Positions 1 through 8,616 are shown, counted from the first letter of the stretch. The stretch: 64,000 bases of DNA from Halovenus carboxidivorans (GCF_009831575.1 NZ_WUUT01000002.1:124001-188000); one strand, 5' to 3'. Notes: generated by a model not told the origin, from the letters alone. Numbers and translations are program-made.

Positions 1-612
1 AGCGAAGTGTACGGTGATCCTGAAGTCCACCCGCAGCCAGAGACCTACTCCGGAAACGTCAACATCCGCGGCGTTCGCGGCTGTTACGACGAATCGAAGC
101 GGTTCGGCGAGACGCTGACTGTGGCCTACAATCGCGAGTACGACCTCGACGTTCGGACGATCCGAATTTTCAACACCTACGGGCCTCGAATGCGCCCCAA
201 CGACGGGCGCGTCATCCCCACGTTCGTCTCTCAGGCGCTCCGTGGGGACAACCTCACGGTGTACGGTGACGGCCAGCAAACCCGGAGTTTCTGCTACGTC
301 GACGATCTCATCGAGGGACTCGTGACGCTCATGCGCTTCGATGATCTCCCCCACAGCGTCTACAACATCGGGAGAGAAAACGAACGGACCATCGAACAGC
401 TCGCTCACGATATCATCGACCTCACAGATACCGAGTCAGAGATCGTCTACGAACCGCTCCCCGAAGACGACCCGAGTCGGCGGAAACCGGATATCAGTCG
501 TGCGAAATCGGAACTGGGCTGGGAGCCCGAGATTCCCCTTCGAGAGGGTCTGAACGAAACGATTGCGTACTTCGATTCTGTCCTCGAGACGACTCGACAG
601 TCCGCGGAGTGA
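1..612 (+). CDS. NAD-dependent nucleotide-sugar epimerase/dehydratase (UDP-glucuronate decarboxylase-like), 5' partial
   Basis: C-terminal part of an extended short-chain dehydrogenase. The frame is open from base 1, which reads SEVYGDP, the usual active-site Ser/Tyr context of the family. The catalytic Tyr-x3-Lys pair follows in CYDESK, then the NTYGPRM and R-x-FCYVDD motifs typical of UDP-glucuronate decarboxylase and dTDP-glucose dehydratase relatives, which make activated sugars in the cytoplasm. The N-terminal Rossmann domain lies outside the window. The GTG at base 7 is not a real start. The gene converges with the glycosyltransferase that follows, which fits a glycan-assembly island. 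The exact sugar product cannot be decided; UDP-xylose synthase is the closest family by motif. Confidence 0.88.
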   Translation, partial: SEVYGDPEVHPQPETYSGNVNIRGVRGCYDESKRFGETLTVAYNREYDLDVRTIRIFNTYGPRMRPNDGRVIPTFVSQALRGDNLTVYGDGQQTRSFCYVDDLIEGLVTLMRFDDLPHSVYNIGRENERTIEQLAHDIIDLTDTESEIVYEPLPEDDPSRRKPDISRAKSELGWEPEIPLREGLNETIAYFDSVLETTRQSAE

Positions 613-622
613 CTGAGAACAC

Positions 623-1828
623 TCAATCGAGCATCTTCTGGAGTTGTGTGGTGACCCGGTCGACATCCACTGCGACATTCTCGTCAACCGACGGCGCCGC
701 TATCGCCCCGTACCCCAGTCCGAGTCCCGACGCCATGTGGTAGTAGACGGTCGAACGGACCCTCGATCCGAACAGTTCCACGACTGTCGCGTCCTCCGCG
801 AAGAGAATGTTCGTGAACCCCGACCCGTGGAGGCCGAACACCGCGTCGGCCTGTGAGAATAGCGATATCTGCTCGTCCACACTCAGATTCTCAAGGACGT
901 ACGACTCAAATCCGAGCGAGGAGAGGCCGTCGACGAGCGCCGATTCGTTCAACACCTCTCTACTGTTCGCCTCGCTTCGGGAGATGTACACACGCGATGC
1001 CCAGTCTCTCTCGACGGAGTCGGCGTTGGCCAGCATCCGCCGCCGGAGCCACCGGAGCGCGTTGATCGAGACGGCGTCGACCTCACGGCGAAGTGACGGA
1101 ACCACGACCCGCTCGAAACTCCGCGTCGAGCCGTCCCAGCGAATACAATCGTCTCGGTCGTATCCCGCGAGTTCGAGAGAGCGCTCCATCCACGACGGAA
1201 GCCGCTGTGGCACCACTAACTGAGGGACATCACCGGTCTCGGCGACGTACCGTTCGACCGCCTGGAGTTTCGGAAGCGCGTCAACGATCCAGTGGAAGTA
1301 CGTCCGTGCCCAGGAGTCGACGAGCGGACAGACGATGCGGTCGTCAACGTCGCCCGACCGCTGGCGATATCCGGAGACGAGATTTCGGAAGAGGTTGCGC
1401 TTGCAGTTGCCGTCACGAGCTGTCTCGTCACCGTGAGCGGTCGCCTCGAGAACGATATCGTTCTCTTGAGTTCGGACGACTGCGTCGGGACCGAACAGCG
1501 TCGCGTTCGGGAGATCACAGACGAACGGTCGGTCCAAACTGACCGTCCGATCCGTGCGCTGGATCGCTTTCGGCGGTGACCCACCGGGGAGCGGTTCGAC
1601 CAGTTCGTAGGTCTCAGACTCGTCGACCGGCCAGAGTCGGCCCCGTTGGCTCGCTCTCTCTACCAGTTCCTTGCGGTCGATCCAGTCGACGACTGCCGAG
1701 TTGAACACTGTCATATCTAGCGTGGCATGAGCCGCCTGATATAACCACCAGCCCATTCGCGAACGAGCGGCACTGGGAAGCCGCGCTCGCAGTTCGGGAG
1801 AACTCAGTATCCTGCGGACATCTTCCAT
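623..1828 (-). CDS. Glycosyltransferase family 61 (DUF563) protein
   Basis: 401 residues, ATG start. The middle and C-terminal half carry the family-61 pattern. FHWIVDALPKL lies about 40% along the chain, a VVVPSL..E segment follows, then R-V-YISR, and near the end QADAVFGLHGSGFTNILFA, the usual glycan-binding loop followed by VVELF. Such proteins transfer a sugar to an extracellular polysaccharide or N-glycan. No signal peptide or membrane segment is obvious. It sits between a nucleotide-sugar dehydratase and two sulfatase-like genes, so a role in decorating a surface glycan is inferred. Donor and acceptor are unknown. The start at 1828 is supported by the lack of a better downstream Met before conserved sequence. 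Confidence 0.8.
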   Translation of the reverse strand: MEDVRRILSSPELRARLPSAARSRMGWWLYQAAHATLDMTVFNSAVVDWIDRKELVERASQRGRLWPVDESETYELVEPLPGGSPPKAIQRTDRTVSLDRPFVCDLPNATLFGPDAVVRTQENDIVLEATAHGDETARDGNCKRNLFRNLVSGYRQRSGDVDDRIVCPLVDSWARTYFHWIVDALPKLQAVERYVAETGDVPQLVVPQRLPSWMERSLELAGYDRDDCIRWDGSTRSFERVVVPSLRREVDAVSINALRWLRRRMLANADSVERDWASRVYISRSEANSREVLNESALVDGLSSLGFESYVLENLSVDEQISLFSQADAVFGLHGSGFTNILFAEDATVVELFGSRVRSTVYYHMASGLGLGYGAIAAPSVDENVAVDVDRVTTQLQKMLD

Positions 1829-1893
1829 ACCTGAACACGGCCAACCCGTCAGAAAAACATTCTGGTGCTCTGGGACTCAGACCGCGCCACGGC

Positions 1894-3258
1894 TCAGTCG
1901 AGGTACCCCAGGCTTTCGAGTCGCTGGCGAGTCGACCCGTCGTAATCTATCGACCCGTCCGCCCCGGCCACGTTCGACTGCCTGAGTGTCGCGATAGTCT
2001 CTCGAAGATCCTCTTCGTACTCGGGGTCAGGTCTGGCGACAGTGACGTTCTCGCCGTCGAAGTCCACCCGTCCATCGCCCTGAATGGCTGCGATCTGATA
2101 CACAATCTCCTCGTCGACACCGAGCTTGCCGGACGGCGTCACCGGGACACCAGTTTCCGCGTCGTTGTGGATGAACTCGGTGATCGAACACTGGTGGTCG
2201 TCTACCTGCAGGAGTGACGTTCCCGAGAACGTCCCCGCATTGGGGTGGTCAAGCGCATCGAGTGTCGTCCGCGGGAGTGACCGGAGATTGACCGTCTTGT
2301 CGACCGTCCGCGGAGCGGACTCGTGGCCGAACACGAGCAGTGGGACGTGGATTCGTTCCTCGTCCAGGTCGTGGTCCCGACGGAACCAGTTGCCGTGGTC
2401 GGCGGTGACGACGACGAGGGTGTCCTGGTCGAGGAGTTCTCGAACGAGTGGTGCTACCTTGCGGTCGATGTCCCAGATTGCCGCCAGGTAGAGGGCATAC
2501 ATATCCTCCCCCTCATAGTCCGGTTCGTCTTTGATACGCTGGTGGATGTGTTCGCCTTTGACATCTATCGGGAGGGACTCACGATCCCACTCAGCGGCGA
2601 AGCGGTCGATTGCCTCGTCGCTGGCGTCGAGCGGTGCGTGCACCTCCATGAAGTTCGTGACTGCGAACGCGTCCTCGTCAGTGGAACTAACGAACTCGCT
2701 GACCCGTTCGCAGATGGTCTCCGCAAATCGACATTCCGTCGGGTCACGCTGCCGACCGCGAAGTTTGTAATCGATGCCGTTGGCCAGCGAGCGAATGGGC
2801 TTACCGTCGTCGAGAAGGTACGAACGTACTTTGGCGAGTCCGGAGTCGCTGTCGACGTGGTTGAAGGTGATGGGATCGGTCGCCTCGGGGAACGGCGACT
2901 CGTTCGTGAACTTGAGATCCTCTATCTCGTCGAATCCACGGTAGAGTCCGTTGAAGATGAAGGGGTTCGCCGAGATCATGTACGACTGGTGGGTGTCGGC
3001 TAGAGCCTCCGCGATGGTCGGATACCGGCCATCGAAGTACGGGTGCGCCTCGTGCATCCCCGTCGAGGAGGGTAGTTCGCCGGTGAAGAACGATCCGTGA
3101 GAGGAGGGACTCGTTGGCCCTGGCGCGTACGCATTCGTGAACGATATCGCTTCTTCCTCCGCAAGCGCTGCGAGTTGTGGCATCGTGTCGGGCCCATCCT
3201 CGGCAAACGGGGTCGCACTGAAAGAGAGTGAATCGATGATAAGCCAAGCGACGTTCAT
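1894..3258 (-). CDS. Sulfatase-like alkaline-phosphatase-superfamily hydrolase, formylglycine Cys absent
   Basis: 454 residues. The superfamily fold is recognisable from the N-terminal IIDS metal-site strand, the TSPSSHGSFFTG nucleophile region at residues 49-60, and the TADHG metal motif in the C-terminal half. True sulfatases carry Cys-x-Pro-x-Arg, whose Cys becomes formylglycine. Here Thr/Ser stands in place of Cys and Ser/His in place of Arg, so a phosphate-ester hydrolase or transferase role is at least as likely as sulfatase. No signal peptide is visible. It lies downstream of a second, different sulfatase-like gene, with a hairpin and its own AT-rich promoter between them. Substrate unknown; a glycan modification role is inferred from neighbours. 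Confidence 0.82.
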   Translation of the reverse strand: MNVAWLIIDSLSFSATPFAEDGPDTMPQLAALAEEEAISFTNAYAPGPTSPSSHGSFFTGELPSSTGMHEAHPYFDGRYPTIAEALADTHQSYMISANPFIFNGLYRGFDEIEDLKFTNESPFPEATDPITFNHVDSDSGLAKVRSYLLDDGKPIRSLANGIDYKLRGRQRDPTECRFAETICERVSEFVSSTDEDAFAVTNFMEVHAPLDASDEAIDRFAAEWDRESLPIDVKGEHIHQRIKDEPDYEGEDMYALYLAAIWDIDRKVAPLVRELLDQDTLVVVTADHGNWFRRDHDLDEERIHVPLLVFGHESAPRTVDKTVNLRSLPRTTLDALDHPNAGTFSGTSLLQVDDHQCSITEFIHNDAETGVPVTPSGKLGVDEEIVYQIAAIQGDGRVDFDGENVTVARPDPEYEEDLRETIATLRQSNVAGADGSIDYDGSTRQRLESLGYLD

Positions 3259-3281
3259 TGTCCTCTCTATTTATTGAACTC

Positions 3282-3291
3282 GTTAATAAAG
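3282..3291 (-). promoter_or_regulatory. Putative TATA box of the 1894-3258 gene
   Basis: On the minus strand this reads CTTTATTAAC, centred about 28 bases upstream of the ATG at 3258. That spacing fits a leaderless haloarchaeal transcript, and no Shine-Dalgarno-like sequence precedes the ATG. Confidence 0.4.
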
Positions 3292-3367
3292 TTTCGTTCT
3301 TCTGTAATAGATTGTTAGTGATTCTAAGATTTGCCGTGTGTTCGGAGAGCGCACCGAGGCGCTGTAG

Positions 3368-3388
3368 CGGAGTTCTGTGAGAACTCCG
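3368..3388 (-). other. Perfect hairpin between two sulfatase-like genes
   Basis: A perfect inverted repeat: a 9-base stem (CGGAGTTCT and its complement) around a 3-base loop. It lies after the stop of the upstream gene (3433-4713) and before the promoter of the downstream gene on the same strand. It could act in RNA 3'-end formation or processing. There is no T-run directly after it on the minus strand, so a simple terminator call is not secure. Confidence 0.45.
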
Positions 3389-3432
3389 TCCCACGTTCAC
3401 CGACGAAACCGGCACGAAGTCCGTACGAGGTG

Positions 3433-4713
3433 TCAGCGATAGCCGAGTTCTTCCAGTCGTCGCTCGACGTTTCCGTCGACCCCTACGTTGCCGGACGTGT
3501 TGTACTGGTCGAGGCCGTACGTGATGTCGTCGAGGAACTGGTGGAGTTCGTCACGGGCGTCTCTGGCGGCAGCGTCCGGTTCGGAGAGGGAATTTCTCTC
3601 TTCAGGGTCGGTGTCGAGGTTGTAGTACTCGACGGATTCCACCCTCGCTGGATTGTCCAGTGGCCGGCGTTCGATGACTTTCCGATCTGCCGTTCGAATC
3701 CCGGTGAAAACCGACTCTAGTTCGCCAGTGGACGGTTCGACCAAGAACGAAGTTTCGGTGGCGTCCGACTTCGCGGTACCCGCCCAGTCGTCTGGAACCG
3801 ACAGCCCGAGTTCCGAGAGTATCGCAGGTGCGATGTCGATGTGTCGGACCGGATTGGCGTCGACGTCGAGGTTTCGAGCGTAAAGCGGTACTGTGACACA
3901 CTCGTCGTAAAGACGGGTGTGTTCTAACCAGCCGTGATTGAATTCCTCGCCGTGGTCTCCGACGAGAACCACTATGGCGTCGTCGGGAACGAACGACAAC
4001 ACGGTCGAGAGTTGTTCGTCTAGTCGTTCGACGGTCTTGTAGTAAAGCGCTTCCAGTACGTCGACAACCCTGTCGGCGTCCGGAGAATCCAACAGACTGC
4101 GTTTCGACCCCCTCGTTAGTCGACGGTTGGCGCGGTACGCATCCAGTAGCCCCACGTCCAGCGCTTTTCGGAGACCCGGATAGTAGGGTGAGTGCAGTTC
4201 CATGAGGTGCAGCCAGCAGAACCGCGGCCCTGAACGGCTCTCGAACCACTTTCGTGCGAGTTGCGCGACTTCTGTCGCGGCCACGCGTGGCCGCTGTGCG
4301 AGGAGGTGAGAGTAGTAGTCGAGTTCGTAGACGACAGAACTGGCGTCCGGAAACCGCTCCAGGTCGCTGTTCCGCCACGTGTCGAAGTACTCTTGCCAAA
4401 CGTCCAGGTTTGGGTTCGATGCGGCGAACGCACCGGTCTCGTAGCCCTCGTCTGCGAGACGTTCTGGGAGGAGCGAGACGTCGTCGTCGACGTGGACATT
4501 TTCGACGGTGACCGGACCGTCGACCCGGAGCACATCGCTGTGGTAGTTAGCCGCCAGTATCCCTGGAAACGTCCAGAGCGTCGACGCCGCTTGCGTGACA
4601 GCATCGCCCACCGTCCAACCGTCGGCCGCCGTCTGCTCCCGAAGTGCCGACATCTGGTTCGGGGTGTCCGACCGCCAACAGTCGACCGTTATCAGGACTA
4701 TGTCCCGCTGCAC
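3433..4713 (-). CDS. Sulfatase-like alkaline-phosphatase-superfamily protein
   Basis: 426 residues starting MQRDIVLITVDCWRSD, the first metal-binding strand of the sulfatase/phosphatase fold. The C-terminal metal motif is VLVGDHGEEFNHG, followed by the conserved H-T-R-LYDE and VTVPLY segments. At the nucleophile region (about residues 42-52, ASTLWTFPG) there is no Cys-x-Pro-x-Arg, so formylglycine chemistry is not expected. The C-terminus reads RRLEELGYR, and the neighbouring sulfatase-like protein ends QRLESLGYLD, a shared tail seen in haloarchaeal members. No membrane segment is evident. It probably acts on a glycan or phospho-glycan made by this island; that is inference from context. Confidence 0.8.
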   Translation of the reverse strand: MQRDIVLITVDCWRSDTPNQMSALREQTAADGWTVGDAVTQAASTLWTFPGILAANYHSDVLRVDGPVTVENVHVDDDVSLLPERLADEGYETGAFAASNPNLDVWQEYFDTWRNSDLERFPDASSVVYELDYYSHLLAQRPRVAATEVAQLARKWFESRSGPRFCWLHLMELHSPYYPGLRKALDVGLLDAYRANRRLTRGSKRSLLDSPDADRVVDVLEALYYKTVERLDEQLSTVLSFVPDDAIVVLVGDHGEEFNHGWLEHTRLYDECVTVPLYARNLDVDANPVRHIDIAPAILSELGLSVPDDWAGTAKSDATETSFLVEPSTGELESVFTGIRTADRKVIERRPLDNPARVESVEYYNLDTDPEERNSLSEPDAAARDARDELHQFLDDITYGLDQYNTSGNVGVDGNVERRLEELGYR

Positions 4714-4765
4714 GTCCCCAACTGAGGACCGAAGAGAGTAATAAGGCTACCGACACGGTGGGTTG

Positions 4766-5926
4766 TCAGTGACTGTCCCCGGTGTCGCCATCATCGACGA
4801 AGGTGCCGTCACGGAGTTGGGATGGATAGTCGTCCGCATCGAGCAGTTCGGTATATATCTCGTTCATCGACGCTTCGGATCTCCCCTTCCGTACGGGCAC
4901 ACTGTCGTAGCAGTCCGGTTCATCATCGTCACCCAGGGTGTCGCCGACGAGCGTTTGCAATCCCGACAGGATCTCCCAGAGGGTGGTGTCTTCCGTATTC
5001 AGACGGATCGACTTTTTCACTCGATCAACGGTCGACCTGTCGTCGTCGAGAAACGCCTCGATCAGCCGCAGGTCCCGGTTGAACGACTCCATAGACAGCC
5101 CGTACCGTGATAGTCTGCTGTCGACTGATTCGCAGTAGTCGGCGAGTTCCCGCTGCAACTGTCGGTCCGAGATGCCGTAGTCGTCGAGGAACTGCTCGAC
5201 GGTCCCCCCCTCGGTGATGTCGTGGCGGCGCAAGTAGCTAGCCTGAAGCTGTCGTCCGAGGCTATTCGAGAAGTCTTCTGCCGCGATGTGTAGCTGTCCG
5301 TACTCGGGGTTGTACATCATCGGTCGCACGGGATTCGACCCGGTGCCGCTGTGGTAGTCCATCGTCGGTTCTCCGTCCCAGTACTCTTCTTCCTGTCGCG
5401 TCGAGTACTGGTACATGTCGTTCCAGCCGAACGCAGAGACCCAGATTGCCATCAGCGTCTCGTGAGGAGAGATCGGCGGCGGAAAGTCCAGCGGCGAGCG
5501 CTTGAACACTTCGGCCGATCTCGCCCGCTCGGCGTCGAGGACGAAGAACTGATCCATGACGCTTCCCGGTGGGTGTCGCTGGATGAAGTTTCGTGTCGAC
5601 GATTTGTACGCGACGGCGGCATCGAACTCCGTCATTTCGGTTCTGATTTCCTCGAACCCCTCCTCGGACAGTTGCCAAGCGTCGGCGTGCATATGCATGA
5701 CACTATCGACAGAATCGTTTCGGATCGCCGGTCTGCACGCCTCTCTAATCGTGTCGTATATGCGATAGCCCCTGTTCGCATCGTGGCGCAGTCCGGCCAT
5801 ATCGGGGTCGAAGGTAATCTGGTGGCCGTGCTGGAACGAATCGATATCGAGGTCCGCGACGTGCTGTTCTGCGTCAGGATGGTTCGAACCATAGTGTTCA
5901 GATAAGCTGATTCCACGCGAAGGCAA
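4766..5926 (-). CDS. Uncharacterised glycan-island protein, probably 5'-truncated by an IS6 element
   Basis: Up to 386 residues, but the only upstream start is a TTG at 5926 that lies inside the IS6 transposase remnant, so roughly the first ten codons are IS-derived. The native N-terminus is missing or unknown. Recognisable sequence begins near SEHYGSNHPDAEQH. Features include an MHMHADAWQL stretch near residue 75, a Pro-rich PPPISPHE segment and an acidic C-terminal tail. I do not recognise the family. There is no signal peptide, transmembrane segment or nucleotide-binding loop that I can point to. It is the last gene of the glycan island before the tRNA-Gly boundary and is probably inactive or shortened. 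Confidence 0.55.
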   Translation of the reverse strand: MPSRGISLSEHYGSNHPDAEQHVADLDIDSFQHGHQITFDPDMAGLRHDANRGYRIYDTIREACRPAIRNDSVDSVMHMHADAWQLSEEGFEEIRTEMTEFDAAVAYKSSTRNFIQRHPPGSVMDQFFVLDAERARSAEVFKRSPLDFPPPISPHETLMAIWVSAFGWNDMYQYSTRQEEEYWDGEPTMDYHSGTGSNPVRPMMYNPEYGQLHIAAEDFSNSLGRQLQASYLRRHDITEGGTVEQFLDDYGISDRQLQRELADYCESVDSRLSRYGLSMESFNRDLRLIEAFLDDDRSTVDRVKKSIRLNTEDTTLWEILSGLQTLVGDTLGDDDEPDCYDSVPVRKGRSEASMNEIYTELLDADDYPSQLRDGTFVDDGDTGDSH

Positions 5927-6186
5927 ATTTTCGTAACCACTCGTCAGCAGTTTCTGCTTCGGCGTTGCTGAAACAGTTTGAAAACGAAGAGGTTCGTCGT
6001 TTTACTTCTCGAAAGACACGTTCAGCGCTGTTGCGATCTCCGTGACGTTCGACGCGGAGATCGAGGCCGTGACGAGAACAAGCGTCTTTCAACGAATGCG
6101 AGCCGTCGATGAGAAACACAGCGTCGTCAACGTCGTGTTTCGCGCGGAGTGTCGCAAGAAATTGTTGTGCGAGAACGCTATTTGTG
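5898..6186 (-). pseudogene. IS6-family transposase, C-terminal fragment
   Basis: An open frame reads about 95 residues from NSVLAQQFLATLRAKHD at the tRNA boundary to the stop at 5898-5900. It includes DDAVFLIDG, ERHGDRNSAERVF and EVKRRTSSFSNCFS, which match the C-terminal third of the DDE catalytic domain of haloarchaeal IS6-type transposases (Asp in VFLIDG, Glu in RNSAERVFRE). The N-terminal two thirds, including the first catalytic Asp, are absent. The fragment begins where the adjacent tRNA sequence stops matching its own acceptor stem. It cannot transpose by itself. A full-length relative elsewhere in the genome would be needed to define its terminal repeats. Confidence 0.85.
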
Positions 6187-6254
6187 GCCGGCCGGGAATT
6201 GAACCCGGGCTATGAGCTTGGGAAGCTCATGTCCTACCACTAGACCACCGGCGC
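6184..6254 (-). tRNA. tRNA-Gly (anticodon CCC) with disrupted 3' acceptor end
   Basis: The cloverleaf reads on the minus strand from GCGCCGG at 6254. The D-arm is GTC/GAC, the anticodon stem TGAGC/GCTCA with loop TTCCCAA (anticodon CCC), and the T-arm CCGGG-TTCAATT-CCCGG. The 3' acceptor strand should be CCGGCGC but is CCGGCCA, so pairs 2-71 and 1-72 are C-C and G-A. Divergence starts at 6186, exactly where the IS6 fragment begins. The gene may be a pseudogene or make a poorly processed tRNA. Other tRNA-Gly species could read GGG codons. A TATA-like element, ATTTGTAAG on the minus strand, lies at 6284-6292. Confidence 0.85.
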
Positions 6255-6717
6255 TCGCCCCATGCGAAACATCCGTGGCAACGCTTACAAATCCTGTGGA
6301 TTGTGATCCGATGAGTCCGAAGCGATAACTCGAACTGACACATCCGTTGACCTCTCCCAGCGGTGACACCGCTGTGACAAGTACCACACCCTCTGAAACC
6401 CAAGTCGACACGGCGAAGGGTCGTCGCTCTCGTCGAGCCAGGACACAACTTGAATTTATACTGGTGTGTTTATAATCGAAATTTAAAACATTCAGCAACT
6501 TTTGGATAGATTTTAATCCCCGGTGTTTCAATGTGGACCGGGGCACGGTGTGGAATCGGGTCACAAGCGTGTCAGTGACACGGAGTAATCGGTGTCCCTA
6601 AGTCGTCAAGAGTGCATCCGCACACCACGCGGGGGATCAACGTATGCACGGATACCACTATCAGACCGAAGAGAGTACAGTTGTCGAACGACGCACGGGA
6701 ACTGAGGTCGGTCAGCG
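6255..6717. other. Long intergenic region between tRNA-Gly and lctP
   Basis: No convincing gene in 463 bases. Content that can be pointed to: the tRNA-Gly promoter element (6284-6292), an unusually AT-rich patch from about 6451 to 6525, and a short palindrome at 6568-6582. It must hold the lctP promoter, but no strong TATA box sits at the expected distance from 6718, so lctP may have a leader or start from the AT-rich patch. Confidence 0.6.
6568..6582. promoter_or_regulatory. Palindrome upstream of lctP, possible operator
   Basis: CGTGTCA-G-TGACACG is a 7-base perfect inverted repeat with one central base, 136 bases upstream of the lctP start. This size and symmetry suit a dimeric regulator, but no known haloarchaeal motif is matched and the distance is large. 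Confidence 0.3.
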
Positions 6718-8616
6718 ATGATCGACGCGATGACGCTGTCGACGGTCCTGTTACAGGCCGGTGACGGCGCGATTCCCGGTGCGAGCGAAGCAGGACCGAC
6801 GCAGTTGTTGCTCGCGGCGGTACCGCTGCTCATTACCGCGGTGTTGCTCGTCGGCTTCCTGTGGTCCGCGACGAGAGCGATGCCGATTGCGTGGGCGGCG
6901 GCGGTCGTAATCGCGCTGCTTGTCTGGGACGTCCCGCTCGATTGGGTCGCGGCGTCCTCAATCGTCGGTGTCATGACAGCCCTGGAGATTCTGTTCATCG
7001 TCGCTGGCGCGTTGATTCTGCTGTATACGATGTTGCAGGCCGGGGCGCTGGATCGGATCAACAAAGGGTTCGCCCGCGTCTCGGAGGATCGACGCGTCCA
7101 GATCGTCCTGCTGGGCTTTTTCATGGCGACGTTCATCGAGGGAGCCGCGGGATTCGGGACGCCCGCGGCGGTCGTCGCACCGCTGCTGCTGGGGCTCGGC
7201 TTCCCGGCGCTTGCGGCCGTCATCGCGGCGATCATCGGTCACATCATCGCGGTGACCTACGGCGCGGTCGGAACCCCGATCATCGTGGGGATCGAATCGC
7301 CGCTGTCCAGCGGTCGCTATCCGGCCGCAATCGCGGAAGGCGGCTTTGACAACGCCGCCGAGTACGCCGTCGAGGTGGCGGCGTGGGCGGCGACCTATCA
7401 CGCGCTGGTCGGCTTCATGATGCCGCTGATCGCCGTTGCGATGGTGACGTACTTCTTCGGCGAGGAGCGCTCGCTCGAACCGACCCGGGAGATGATCCCG
7501 CTGTGTCTGGTCGCGGGCATCTCCTTCGCCATCCCGTACTGGATCTCGGCGTGGTTCATCACCGCTGAGTTCCCGTCGCTGATCGGATCGATGGTCGGCG
7601 GTGCCTTCACTGTCAGTCTACTGCGTGCGGGCTACCTGCTGCCTGACGACGAGTGGACCTTCCCCGACCGAGACAGTTGGGCCGACCACTGGGTCGGTGA
7701 CATCGAACCCGGCGGCGAGGAGATGGCCCAGGACGGAAGCGAGGAGATGTCGCTGCTGAAGGCCTGGTCCCCGTACATCCTGCTGGTCGTGCTGCTGGTC
7801 ATCACGCGGGCAGTCGACGCAATCTCGAACCCGATCGGCAACCCCGAGAACGCCGTCGAGTTCACGATTTCGGGGCTCGGAACCTTCCAGGTGGGTGTCG
7901 TCCTGAACTGGAACGACATCCTCGGCTTCGGCGCTCTCGACGCTGGAATCGGACTCGTCAGTGTCCCCGGATTCTGGCTGCTCGTCTCCGGTATCGCCGC
8001 AATCGGCATCTTCAACATGTCCGGCGAGCAGGTCCGAGACGCCTGGGCCGAGGCGGGTCAGAAACTCGTCGCGCCGTTCATCGCGCTGATTTTCGTCATC
8101 GCGATGGTCCAGGTGATGCTCAACACCGGGACGTACTACGGCGTCGAGGGTCTCGCCGAGCAGACCGGCGAGGTTTCACTCTCCCCGGACAGCGACACCA
8201 TCTGGCGCAACGCCAACATGATCGAGGTGCTCGCGGTCGCCACCGCCGATGCGCTGGGTGACGTGTATCCGTTCTTCGCCTCGCTGATCGGTGCGCTCGG
8301 GGCCGCGATGACCGGGTCGAACACCGTCTCGAACATCACCTTCGCGCAGTTCCAGTTCACCGCCGCACAGCAGATCGGCGTGCCGACACAGATCGTCGTC
8401 GGCGCACAGGCTGTCGGCGGTGCGATCGGTAACCTGATCGCGATTCACAACCTCGTCGCCGCGCTGGCGACGGTCGGCCTCGTCGGGCAGGAAGGCCGCG
8501 TGATCAGGCTGAACCTGATCCCGGTTGCCTACTACGCCTTCTTCGTCGGGATCCTGGCGATGCTGTTCTCCTTCGTCGTGTTCCCGGATCTGTTCACCAT
8601 CCTGCCGCTGATCTGA
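6718..8616 (+). CDS. lctP: L-lactate permease (LctP/LldP family)
   Basis: 632 residues with about 13 hydrophobic membrane segments. Family hallmarks are GFFMATFIEGAAGFGTPAAVVAPLL near residue 140, AVTYGAVGTPIIVG near 180, and AMTGSNTVSNITFAQFQ near 530. It imports lactate or glycolate across the cell membrane, coupled to cation flow. The start could be ATG 6718 or the in-frame ATG at 6730. It is followed 142 bases later by a D-lactate dehydrogenase-type gene on the same strand, which makes lactate the likely shared substrate. A hairpin and T-run after the stop suggest it can be transcribed separately from that neighbour. Confidence 0.95.
   Translation: MIDAMTLSTVLLQAGDGAIPGASEAGPTQLLLAAVPLLITAVLLVGFLWSATRAMPIAWAAAVVIALLVWDVPLDWVAASSIVGVMTALEILFIVAGALILLYTMLQAGALDRINKGFARVSEDRRVQIVLLGFFMATFIEGAAGFGTPAAVVAPLLLGLGFPALAAVIAAIIGHIIAVTYGAVGTPIIVGIESPLSSGRYPAAIAEGGFDNAAEYAVEVAAWAATYHALVGFMMPLIAVAMVTYFFGEERSLEPTREMIPLCLVAGISFAIPYWISAWFITAEFPSLIGSMVGGAFTVSLLRAGYLLPDDEWTFPDRDSWADHWVGDIEPGGEEMAQDGSEEMSLLKAWSPYILLVVLLVITRAVDAISNPIGNPENAVEFTISGLGTFQVGVVLNWNDILGFGALDAGIGLVSVPGFWLLVSGIAAIGIFNMSGEQVRDAWAEAGQKLVAPFIALIFVIAMVQVMLNTGTYYGVEGLAEQTGEVSLSPDSDTIWRNANMIEVLAVATADALGDVYPFFASLIGALGAAMTGSNTVSNITFAQFQFTAAQQIGVPTQIVVGAQAVGGAIGNLIAIHNLVAALATVGLVGQEGRVIRLNLIPVAYYAFFVGILAMLFSFVVFPDLFTILPLI

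Noticed and set aside
5879-5892. ATGGTTCGAACCAT as a tRNA T-arm remnant
   Set aside because: It is a perfect palindrome without the 5-base stem and 7-base loop of a T-arm, and no other tRNA arm lies nearby. It may relate to the IS6 end.
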